DNA of 55,598 nucleotides from Promethearchaeota archaeon (lineage in GTDB: Archaea > Asgardarchaeota > Lokiarchaeia > Sigyniarchaeales > SOKP01), in contig JAHLWP010000029.1 of NCBI GenBank assembly GCA_019057865.1, positions 1 through 55,598 on the forward strand. Reading direction: 5' to 3'. Of this stretch, positions 36,053-43,881 are shown one piece after another; the stretch's first letter is position 1; the number at the start of each line of letters is the position of its first letter. Below the pieces are notes generated by a model, which was not told where the DNA came from, did not search any database, and saw only the letters and a program-made list of their open reading frames with translations. The translations under genes were made by a program, and so were the position numbers.

Positions 36053-38425
36053 ATGCAATTGGAACAAAGTTTTTATTATAATGAACGGATTTTACGAATG
36101 AAAGACAAAATGGTAATGCAACCACATGAAATTTGTATAGAAAGAGCTAAATTTTTTACTGAATCTTATAAAAAAACTAAAGGAGAACTTTCAGCTATTC
36201 GATTTGCGAAAGCTATGGACTATTTATTATCAAATATGACAATTAAAATTTGGGAAGATGAGTTTATAATTGGAAATCGATGCACTAAATTTGTGGGAAC
36301 TCCATTATACCCTGAGGTTCGAGTGGATACAATTGAATTAGATTTAGAACTATATAGTACACGTGATGTTCAGAGATTCTTATTATCTGAAGGAGATAAG
36401 GAAATTTTAAAGAATGAAATTATCCCGTACTGGAAGTCCGAGGAAACCACAGTAAAATCGAGATTTGATTCCTATTTAAGTCCTAAATTATATAATTTAA
36501 TGTTAATGATGCTTTATATTGTAGATGTAAACATCACAAATGGAATGGGACATTTTTTTCCTGGACATGAAAACGTGTTAAAAGAAGGATTTGAGGGCTT
36601 GATTCAGAAAGCAAAAACTAAATTGAATGAGGTTGCTAATAATAAAGAAAAAGTTAATTTCTTAAATTCTATTATTATCGTTTTAAATGGAGCTAAAAAA
36701 TTAATAAAAAGATTTTCTGTTTTAGCAAACGAAATGGCAGAAAATGAGCGAAATCCTAATCGAAAAAAGGAACTCAATGAAATTTCCTTAATTTGCTCTA
36801 ATATTGCAGTAAATGCTCCTAAAACATTTAAAGAAGCACTCCAATTAATTTATTTCACTCACGTTATAGCTGGTTTAGAAGATGGCGGATTTGCTATAAG
36901 TGTTGGAAGGCTAGATCAAATCTTATATCCATATTATATTAATGATAAAAAAACTGGCAAGATTACAGATGAAGAAGTACAATTTCTTATTGAATGTTTT
37001 TACATCAAACTTTCGACTTTATGGAATTATGTTCTTCATAAAGGAATTATCGCTGGAGAGGGTCCTCCAATAGCAGAAAATTTAACCATAGGAGGAATTG
37101 ATAAATTTGGTAATGATGCGACAAATGAATTATCTTATCTATTACTTGATTCATATAATCATTTAAAGACTATTCAACCAGCTTTTTCTATTCGAGTTCA
37201 TGAAAAGACCCCAGATAAATTATTAATAAGAGCTGGAGAAGCAATCAAATCTGGAACTAGTATGGCCTTATTTAATGATATAGTTATGATTCCAGGGTTA
37301 CATCAACTGGGATATTCTCTTGAAGATGCCCAAGAATATGCTCCCATAGGATGTGTAGAGCCTGCGCATCCATATAAATCCTTTGGGTGTACTAATGCAA
37401 GTCAATTAAATATAGTAAAAGTTTTAGAATTAACGCTCAATAATGGAACTGATATGTTTACAAAAAAGAAATATGGGGTTGAAAATACAAAGAAAATCAA
37501 TTCATATGAAGATTTATTGGACAATTTTGCAAATCAACTTAGATTTTTTATGGGTTCTATGGTTGAAACAATGAAATCTCTTGAGAGAGCAATCGCTGAA
37601 CTTAATCCCCAACCCTTTCTATCAGCTACTACAGACGATTGTTTAGATCGAGGTCTTGATATAACAAGTGGAGGAGCAATTTATGATTTTACTACAACTC
37701 AATTAATAGGTCTAGCAACTGTGGCTGATAGTTTAGCAGTTATTAAAAAAATTGTATTTGAAGATGAACTTCTATCATTTGAAGAATTAATTCAAATGCT
37801 ATTAAAAAACTATAGAGGCATTTATAGAGGAAAAAAAGGGGAAGAATGGAGACAAATTTTTATTAATAAGGTCCCTAAGTTTGGAAATGATAATGATTAT
37901 GTTGATTCTATTGCTTATGATGTTGCAAAATTATTTTGTGATGAGCTATTGAATTATAAGAATTTTCGTGGAGGCAATTATAATCCTGGAATTTACTCTA
38001 CATCTTTTCACCTAGCATTAGGTGTGTTTACAGCAGCTTCTGCAAATGGTCGGAAATCAAGAGATCATTTATCGAATGGGGTTGGTCCTACAAATGGAAT
38101 GGATAAAAATGGTCCTACAGCAATTCTTAATTCTATTATGAAACTAGAAAATGAGTTAATGACTAATGGAAATTCAACGATTTTATCTTTTCATCCTAAA
38201 ACAATGAAACCCCAGATATTTCTTTCAGTCATACGCACATTTTTTCAACTTAATGGCGGATATCATATTCAATTTAACGTAATTGGTAAAGATACTCTAT
38301 GTGATGCACAAAAAAATCCTGAAAAATACCCTGGCTTAGTTGTAAGAATTGCTGGTTATCCTGTCCTTTTCAATGAATTATCTAAAACCGCCCAAGATGA
38401 TATAATTGCTCGAACTGAGTATTAA
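36053..38425 (+). CDS. Glycyl radical enzyme (pyruvate-formate-lyase / dehydratase superfamily)
   Basis: 790 residues. The active-site loop PIGCVEPAHP places the thiyl Cys at residue 434 and a Glu at 436. The C-terminal glycyl radical motif VVRIAGYPVLFNELS places the radical Gly at about 768. The C-x-E pair is characteristic of the diol/glycerol dehydratase, choline lyase and related C-X-cleaving subgroup rather than pyruvate formate-lyase itself, which has two adjacent Cys. The enzyme is oxygen sensitive and indicates anaerobic life. The radical-SAM activating enzyme it needs is not in the window. The exact substrate cannot be read from sequence. GGGAG precedes the start closely. Confidence 0.93.
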   Translation: MQLEQSFYYNERILRMKDKMVMQPHEICIERAKFFTESYKKTKGELSAIRFAKAMDYLLSNMTIKIWEDEFIIGNRCTKFVGTPLYPEVRVDTIELDLELYSTRDVQRFLLSEGDKEILKNEIIPYWKSEETTVKSRFDSYLSPKLYNLMLMMLYIVDVNITNGMGHFFPGHENVLKEGFEGLIQKAKTKLNEVANNKEKVNFLNSIIIVLNGAKKLIKRFSVLANEMAENERNPNRKKELNEISLICSNIAVNAPKTFKEALQLIYFTHVIAGLEDGGFAISVGRLDQILYPYYINDKKTGKITDEEVQFLIECFYIKLSTLWNYVLHKGIIAGEGPPIAENLTIGGIDKFGNDATNELSYLLLDSYNHLKTIQPAFSIRVHEKTPDKLLIRAGEAIKSGTSMALFNDIVMIPGLHQLGYSLEDAQEYAPIGCVEPAHPYKSFGCTNASQLNIVKVLELTLNNGTDMFTKKKYGVENTKKINSYEDLLDNFANQLRFFMGSMVETMKSLERAIAELNPQPFLSATTDDCLDRGLDITSGGAIYDFTTTQLIGLATVADSLAVIKKIVFEDELLSFEELIQMLLKNYRGIYRGKKGEEWRQIFINKVPKFGNDNDYVDSIAYDVAKLFCDELLNYKNFRGGNYNPGIYSTSFHLALGVFTAASANGRKSRDHLSNGVGPTNGMDKNGPTAILNSIMKLENELMTNGNSTILSFHPKTMKPQIFLSVIRTFFQLNGGYHIQFNVIGKDTLCDAQKNPEKYPGLVVRIAGYPVLFNELSKTAQDDIIARTEY

Positions 38426-38512
38426 TCTCATTTTCATTTAATATTTAAGAAAAATAATAAAAAATTTTAGTTATTCTGATTTTTAAAATATAAAAATATA
38501 ACAATTATAATT

Positions 38513-38584
38513 GGGCCTGTAGATCAGTGGAAGATCGCTTGATTCGCATTCAAGAGGTCGCGGGTTCAATTCCCGCCGGGTCCA
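38513..38584 (+). tRNA. tRNA-Ala (anticodon CGC)
   Basis: A full cloverleaf folds. The acceptor is GGGCCTG with CGGGTCC, including the G3-U70 wobble that identifies tRNA-Ala. The anticodon stem CTTGA/TCAAG carries a 7-nt loop TTCGCAT with CGC at positions 34-36. The T arm reads GCGGG-TTCAATT-CCCGC. The discriminator is A at 38584 and no CCA is encoded. There is no intron. Confidence 0.96.
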
Positions 38585-38617
38585 TTCTATTGAATAATCA
38601 TCTAAAAAGGATTAATA

Positions 38618-41218
38618 ATGGAAAAAGAAAACAAGTATCCAAAAAGATTTAAATTTAAAGAAATTCAAGAAAAATGGATAAAGTATTGGGCAGATTTAAA
38701 AATATATGCATTTGATAAAGATCGAAACGATGAAATTTTTACAATTGATACACCACCTCCATTTGTTAGTGGAATTCTACATATAGGACAATATTTAAAT
38801 TATGCTTGGATCGATTTTGTGGCACGTTACCATCGGATGAAGGGCGATAATGTGTATTTTCCACAAGGTTGGGATTGCCATGGTCTCCCAGTAGAGCTCG
38901 CTGTCCAAAGAAGTTATGGAATCTCAAAAGATGATAGAGAAAGCTTCTTAGAGAAATGTAAAGAGTGGGTAGAAAATAATATTGAAAATATGACAAGACA
39001 ATTAGATGAATTAGGATATTCTACTGATTGGGAATATGTTTATAGGACTATGAATGATGATTACAAAAAAAAAGTTCAAATCTCTCTCTTAGATTTCTAT
39101 GAAAAAGGTTTACTTTACAGAGAAAAATTTCCGATTCATTTTTGTGTTAATTGCGAAACATCTGTCGCAAAAGCAGAAGTGAGCTACCAAGAGGAAGAAG
39201 GAAAATTGTGGTATATAAAATTGCCAATTGTAGGTAGAGATAATGAGTTTGTTACTATAGCTACGACGCGCCCTGAATACATGGAAGCATGTGTTGCTGT
39301 AATTGTTCATCCAAATGATGAACGATATTATGATCTTTCTGCCGCTGAAATAGAAATTCCATTTACGAACCGTACTGTTCGAGTTTTTAACGATAAAACA
39401 GTTGATATGAATTTTGGTACTGGTGTTGTTTACGTTTGCACTTATGGAGATGAGATGGATATTAAATGGAAAATTGAATATGATCTAGATGAGATTACAA
39501 TTTTTACTGAAGATGGTCATATGAATGAAATTTCAAAATATCACGGTTTAACTATTATGGAAGCTCGAGAACAAATAGTTAAAGATCTTGATAAAGAAGG
39601 ATTAATAGAAAAAATTGAAGATTATGAACATAATTTAATAATTCATTCGGAACGTCCGTCTTGTAGAAAACCTATAGAATATCTACCTGTATATCAGTGG
39701 TTTATAAATGTCAAGGATTTTAAGGATGAAATTATTGAATCTGGAGAATTTATGAAATGGTATCCTGAAAAACAAAAACAAAGATTAATAGATTGGGCAG
39801 AAGGTTTAGATTGGAATTGGGTGATTTCACGTCAGCGTGTTTTTGGTACTCCTATCCCCTTTTGGTATTGTAAAGATTGTGGTGAAATTATACCACCAAT
39901 AGGGGAGGATTTACCATTAGACCCTGTGAAAGTTTCACCCCCAGTTAAAGAATGTCCTAAATGTAAGAGTAAAAATATTATTGGTGAAAAAGATGTTTGC
40001 GATTGTTGGATTGATTCTAGTATTACTCCCTTAGAAATATCAAAATGGAGGGAAGATGATGAATTTTTTAAAAGAACATATTTGGATGCTAAAGTTCATC
40101 GTCCTCAAGGATATGAAATTATACGTACTTGGTTGTTTTACACTTTGTTTCGTTGTAAAGTTTTAACTGGAAAAGCTCCTTTTTATGAAGCAATGATTAA
40201 TGGAATGGTTGCCGGTCCAGATGGAAGACATATGTCAAAAAGTTTTGGAAATTCCATTGCGCCAGAGGAGGTTATGCCAGAATTTGGTACTGATGCAATT
40301 CGATATTGGACAGCAATGGGTTCTTTGGGTGATGACTATCCTTTTGAATTTACTTGGATAGATCTTCAAACAAAAAAACCTATGTCAAATGAATTTATTT
40401 TAGCAGAAAGACAAAAGCTTCTAGAAAGTAAATTTAATAAGAAATATCGGCGAAGGTTTGAACAATTAATTGGTGCTTCAAGATTTTTAACTAAAATCTG
40501 GAATGCGTATAGATTTTTATATTTAAATTTAAATAAGATAAAAATCACAGATATTGAAATTAATACTAAGGATTTATCGGCGATTGACACCTATTTCTTT
40601 TCAGAGTTTAACAAGAATTTAGATTTGATTACGAATTATTTCGATGGATATAATTGGCATGGGGCCACGATGATTTTACGTACTTTTTTTTGGAATGAAA
40701 TTTGCGATAATTATATTGAAGCAATAAAGTATAAATTTTATTCTGAAGACAAACAAACAAGAGAAATTTCTCTAAAGAATGCCTTAAACCTTTTTTACAG
40801 ATTACTAAACATTTCTTCTGTTATAATGCCATTTATTTCAGAAGAAATATATTCAATTCTTTTTAAAAAATACACAAATCTAAAATCAATTCATTTAGAG
40901 AAATGGCCGATAAAATATGAAAATATCTCTGAAGAATTAGCTGGGAGAGGCAAATTAGGTATTGAAATAATGAAGTTTCTAAGAATGAATAAATCAAAAC
41001 TTCAAATACCGTTAAATCAAGAAATTTCGAAAGTATTCATTTTAACTGAAGAAAATCAGATGAGAGACCTTAAAAACTTAAAAGAAGATATTAAAAATAC
41101 AATTAGAATAGATGAATTAAAGATAGTCGATAAATCATTGGAAAATTCTATTAAAGAAAAACCAGATCTTAAACAAGAAGTTAAAGATTTAAACATTTCG
41201 GTTTATATTTTTAAATAA
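38618..41218 (+). CDS. valS: Valyl-tRNA synthetase (archaeal type)
   Basis: 866 residues. Class I synthetase motifs: HIGQ in SGILHIGQYLNYAW (the HIGH signature) and HMSKS in PDGRHMSKSFGN (KMSKS). The editing domain reads TIATTRPEYMEACVAVIVHP, the ValRS form (IleRS has a WTTTPWT-type motif), and HRPQGYEIIRTWLFYTLF is typical of archaeal ValRS. Two CxxC pairs (CKDCGEI, CPKCKSK) form a zinc-binding insertion. It charges tRNA-Val. It follows tRNA-Ala by 33 nt with AGGA 6 nt before the ATG, so the tRNA and valS may share a transcript. Confidence 0.95.
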   Translation: MEKENKYPKRFKFKEIQEKWIKYWADLKIYAFDKDRNDEIFTIDTPPPFVSGILHIGQYLNYAWIDFVARYHRMKGDNVYFPQGWDCHGLPVELAVQRSYGISKDDRESFLEKCKEWVENNIENMTRQLDELGYSTDWEYVYRTMNDDYKKKVQISLLDFYEKGLLYREKFPIHFCVNCETSVAKAEVSYQEEEGKLWYIKLPIVGRDNEFVTIATTRPEYMEACVAVIVHPNDERYYDLSAAEIEIPFTNRTVRVFNDKTVDMNFGTGVVYVCTYGDEMDIKWKIEYDLDEITIFTEDGHMNEISKYHGLTIMEAREQIVKDLDKEGLIEKIEDYEHNLIIHSERPSCRKPIEYLPVYQWFINVKDFKDEIIESGEFMKWYPEKQKQRLIDWAEGLDWNWVISRQRVFGTPIPFWYCKDCGEIIPPIGEDLPLDPVKVSPPVKECPKCKSKNIIGEKDVCDCWIDSSITPLEISKWREDDEFFKRTYLDAKVHRPQGYEIIRTWLFYTLFRCKVLTGKAPFYEAMINGMVAGPDGRHMSKSFGNSIAPEEVMPEFGTDAIRYWTAMGSLGDDYPFEFTWIDLQTKKPMSNEFILAERQKLLESKFNKKYRRRFEQLIGASRFLTKIWNAYRFLYLNLNKIKITDIEINTKDLSAIDTYFFSEFNKNLDLITNYFDGYNWHGATMILRTFFWNEICDNYIEAIKYKFYSEDKQTREISLKNALNLFYRLLNISSVIMPFISEEIYSILFKKYTNLKSIHLEKWPIKYENISEELAGRGKLGIEIMKFLRMNKSKLQIPLNQEISKVFILTEENQMRDLKNLKEDIKNTIRIDELKIVDKSLENSIKEKPDLKQEVKDLNISVYIFK

Positions 41219-41245
41219 AATAAATTTGTCCATATCAAATTTTTA

Positions 41246-42064
41246 TTATTCTTTATTTTCTCCTGGTTGTTCATTTTTTCCTTCTTCCTCAACTCCTAAC
41301 TGGGTGACCATAGCTTTTTTCAATTGACTTATATTTTTTGGTAACCCAAACATATCAGCATATTTATCAGTAGTAGTTAATTCTTGAGATCTTCCTTTTT
41401 TTACTGCATTTACGAACCCATTATCAATAAGATATTTTACATGTTCATAAGCTCCAGTTCCTCTTAATTTTACTACTGTTGATTTTAATATTGGTTGCTT
41501 TAAAGCTATTACAGTCAAAGTTCTCAAATAACGTTCTGCAATAGCTCCACCTTTAGCAAATTTTGATACTTTTTCCGTATATTCAGGTCTTATCTGCATT
41601 TGATACCTATCCCCAATTTGTGCTATTATCAATGCAGTGGAGCGATCTAAATAATCAAATGCTATTTCATTGGTTAATTCTTCCACTTCTTTTTTAGGTA
41701 ATTCTAATTTTGTTGATAGTTCTTCAATATTTAAAGGTCGACCAGCGGCATATAAGGAAGCTTCAATTAAATTTCGATGAAATTCACTTACCTGCCTTTT
41801 TAACAATTCTTCATCCAATTCTTCAACTTCTATAGATTCTCCTTCAATAATAGAATCTACCTTTTTTATCATCAAAAGTTCAGTATCAATTTCATCTACT
41901 TCATCAGTAATATTATTTTCAGAAACAACTTCAAATTCTTCTTCATTCTTTTCAGTTTTGGTAATTTCGTCTAATTCTTCATCAAGATCTTCGGAAACTT
42001 CTTCTAAATCTTCAATAGGTTCTTTATCTAAATTATTATCTAAATTCTCGTTAGAATTATTCAT
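41246..42064 (-). CDS. scpB: ScpB, accessory subunit of the SMC-kleisin condensin
   Basis: 272 residues. The first ~85 are a very acidic low-complexity tail. The rest contains the two winged-helix domains of ScpB: FHRNLIEASLYAAGRPLNIEE opening the first, and AERYLRTLTVIALKQPILKS with LRGTGAYEHVKYLIDNGFV in the second. ScpB dimers bind the kleisin ScpA. It is encoded 27 nt downstream of scpA, but only a fragment of smc precedes them. The acidic N-terminal tail is unusual for the family. Confidence 0.9.
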   Translation of the reverse strand: MNNSNENLDNNLDKEPIEDLEEVSEDLDEELDEITKTEKNEEEFEVVSENNITDEVDEIDTELLMIKKVDSIIEGESIEVEELDEELLKRQVSEFHRNLIEASLYAAGRPLNIEELSTKLELPKKEVEELTNEIAFDYLDRSTALIIAQIGDRYQMQIRPEYTEKVSKFAKGGAIAERYLRTLTVIALKQPILKSTVVKLRGTGAYEHVKYLIDNGFVNAVKKGRSQELTTTDKYADMFGLPKNISQLKKAMVTQLGVEEEGKNEQPGENKE

Positions 42065-42091
42065 ATTAAAAATTTTTAATTTTTAATTTTA

Positions 42092-43090
42092 CTATCTAGT
42101 AATTACAGAAATATCTTTAAAATCTTCATTTTGAGATAAAGTCAATTTATTTCCATTGGATAAAAACATTAATGCTAAAAACATCCTTACTAAGGCAAAT
42201 TTCCTGCCAATATCACTTTCTTCTTCAGTTTTAATAATATCAGTTAAGTTATAAAAACTAGTTGGTTTATTGTCTAAATCAATTGTAGCTTTTATACGAT
42301 TGAGCCATGATTCGTGTAATTCTTGTATTGTTTGATCTTTTCCACTGATATGTTTTAAGAGTTCCCTTGGTAATTGTGCTTTAGATTTTATTTGTAGTCT
42401 TTGTTGCTTTAATTCTTCCTTTCTCATTTGTCTTCTTCTTATTTTTTCCTTATTTTGCATTACTTCTATGATTGCAGATCTCATTGCATCAAATAATTCA
42501 TCTTTCGTAGCTATTTGCATTTTAGGTTGTATAGGTTGTGGTAATGCTTTTGGAATGGATCGAGCATGTCTTTCTCTAAATTTTTTTAATTCTTCCATTT
42601 TCTGTATTTGTTCTTCTTCTCTGATAATGCTTGAAATTTTATAATGATGCAAACTTGCTGATGTTTTAAGTGCAATACCAGATATTTTATAATTAATTAA
42701 ATCCTCGTGAAGCATATTGTCAAAAAATTTATCAACTAAACTAGCCAAATCATAAAATGCAATTTCCGACTCTTTTGCCAACTCAGGATCTAATAAACTT
42801 GAATAGGGTGGCTTTTGCCAAAATTTCAATTCCATCTTTTCTTTTCTTAATAAAGCAAGATCCTCTTCTTCATCAAATCCAGCAACTAGTTCTTCTTCAA
42901 GTTCTTCTGGTTCTTGAGACCTATCGACAAATTCAGGATGAGAAACAATTTTTTCAAGTAATTCGATAATATCTTTCTTTTTAGACTTTGATGGTATTTT
43001 AATATTATTCTTACTAGCGAATTCTCTTAATTCCTTTACTGTCCATTGAGTAAAATTAAATTTATTATGTAAATCTTGCTTTTCTGATAT
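42092..43090 (-). CDS. scpA: ScpA kleisin with an N-terminal SAP-like extension and an ATA start
   Basis: The kleisin core includes FYDLASLVDKFF near the N-terminal SMC-binding helices and a C-terminal winged helix (FALVRMFLALMFLSNGNKL). The first ATG (42835) gives 247 residues, but the frame remains open upstream to 43090. The extra 85 residues are clearly protein-like: a SAP-like helix-extension-helix (WTVKELREFASKNNIKI) and an acidic linker. No ATG/GTG/TTG lies in that extension. ATA at 43090 is 7 nt after AAAGGTG and gives N-terminus (M)SEKQDLHNK, 332 residues in total. It follows the smc fragment by 14 nt. Confidence 0.85.
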   Translation of the reverse strand: MSEKQDLHNKFNFTQWTVKELREFASKNNIKIPSKSKKKDIIELLEKIVSHPEFVDRSQEPEELEEELVAGFDEEEDLALLRKEKMELKFWQKPPYSSLLDPELAKESEIAFYDLASLVDKFFDNMLHEDLINYKISGIALKTSASLHHYKISSIIREEEQIQKMEELKKFRERHARSIPKALPQPIQPKMQIATKDELFDAMRSAIIEVMQNKEKIRRRQMRKEELKQQRLQIKSKAQLPRELLKHISGKDQTIQELHESWLNRIKATIDLDNKPTSFYNLTDIIKTEEESDIGRKFALVRMFLALMFLSNGNKLTLSQNEDFKDISVITR

Positions 43091-43104
43091 TTTTTCTCAC
43101 CTTT

Positions 43105-43335
43105 TTAATTTTCTGTAATGGTTGGCTCAATATCTTCAAGTTCTAAAAGTCTTTTAGCTTCTTCTTCTAAATCGACACTAAAGATATCGGTGATCCCACT
43201 TTGTTGCATTGAAACTCCATAGATTCTATCTGCATTAACAATGTTTTCCTCACGATGGCTTATCACCATAAATTGAGCTTGAGATGCAAATTCTTTGATA
43301 ACCATACTAACTCTATGTACATTAGGACTACTCAT
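43105..43335 (-). pseudogene. smc: C-terminal fragment of smc
   Basis: The 76 codons correspond to the extreme C-terminus of a chromosomal SMC protein: SPNVHRVSMVIKEF, then QFMVISHREENIVNADRIYGVSM with the H-loop, then a short acidic tail. The Walker B/D-loop (DEIDAALD) and everything before it are absent, and an in-frame TGA lies 7-9 nt upstream of the ATG. With no Walker A, coiled coil, hinge or signature motif it cannot be an ATPase. It sits directly upstream of scpA, as a full smc would, so the gene has been cut here by a rearrangement or insertion, or the contig is misjoined. Confidence 0.8.
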
Positions 43336-43881
43336 ATTTAATCATTTAGCTATAATAACTATCTAAGATAAATTATTCTCTATTCCTTTATTTTATTTAG
43401 CTATAGTATGATGATAGTATTTTACCTTAAAAAATATTAATAGTTTATACTACTATTAATAATCATTTACAAGAAAAATAATTACTCTATTTAACGACTT
43501 AACATATTGAATAAAAATTAATTTCTAAATATTTAGTAATTTTAAATTGGATATTTTTCATATTCTCTTTCATCAATCACCAACTCCTTTATAAATAAAT
43601 GAAGGAAAAGTGGATGCAATTTTCAAAATAAAGAAGATTTTTCAAAAATAATGTAAAACGGGTTATAAAGACGATTAATGAAATTTTTTTTTGATCTTTC
43701 CAAAATAATACAAAACTTATTCTTTAAATTTATGCTAGATATGGTAAAAGAGAAAGCTCTCGAGTAATTTTCTAATAATCAAATCTTTATACGACTCTAG
43801 TAAATAAATTGCATCAACTAAAGCAATAAATATATTTGGATTATAAATTTATAATTATTTTCAATTTTGACTTGGTTGATG
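43336..43881. other. 546-bp gene-poor junction between the smc fragment and the accessory island
   Basis: No smc coding sequence remains in any frame here. A 24-codon frame on the reverse strand (43573 to 43499) has a good AAGGAG upstream and ends in LEINFYSIC. Its end is part of a 56-bp element that recurs at 47587-47642. The rest is AT-rich without recognisable genes. The segment marks the boundary between core genes and the island. Confidence 0.45.
43471..43526. repeat. Direct repeat copy A flanking the ABC-ATPase cassette
   Basis: This 56-bp stretch aligns without gaps to 47587-47642 in the same orientation with 48 identical positions (8 mismatches), including identical cores cttaacatatt and aaattaatttct. 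The two copies bracket exactly the three genes of the PIN / middle / ABC-ATPase operon. Confidence 0.75.

Noticed and set aside
38618..41218. Isoleucyl-tRNA synthetase
   Set aside because: GWDCHGLPVE resembles IleRS, but the editing motif IATTRPEYMEACVAVIVHP and the archaeal HRPQGYEIIRTWLF segment identify ValRS.
43105..43335. Genuine small standalone gene
   Set aside because: It corresponds exactly to the end of SMC and keeps no functional domain; a fragment is the simpler reading.
43612..43818. GATGCAATTT ... AAATTGCATC distant inverted repeat as transposon ends
   Set aside because: Arms of 10 bp about 190 bp apart in AT-rich DNA, no transposase, and no target duplication seen.
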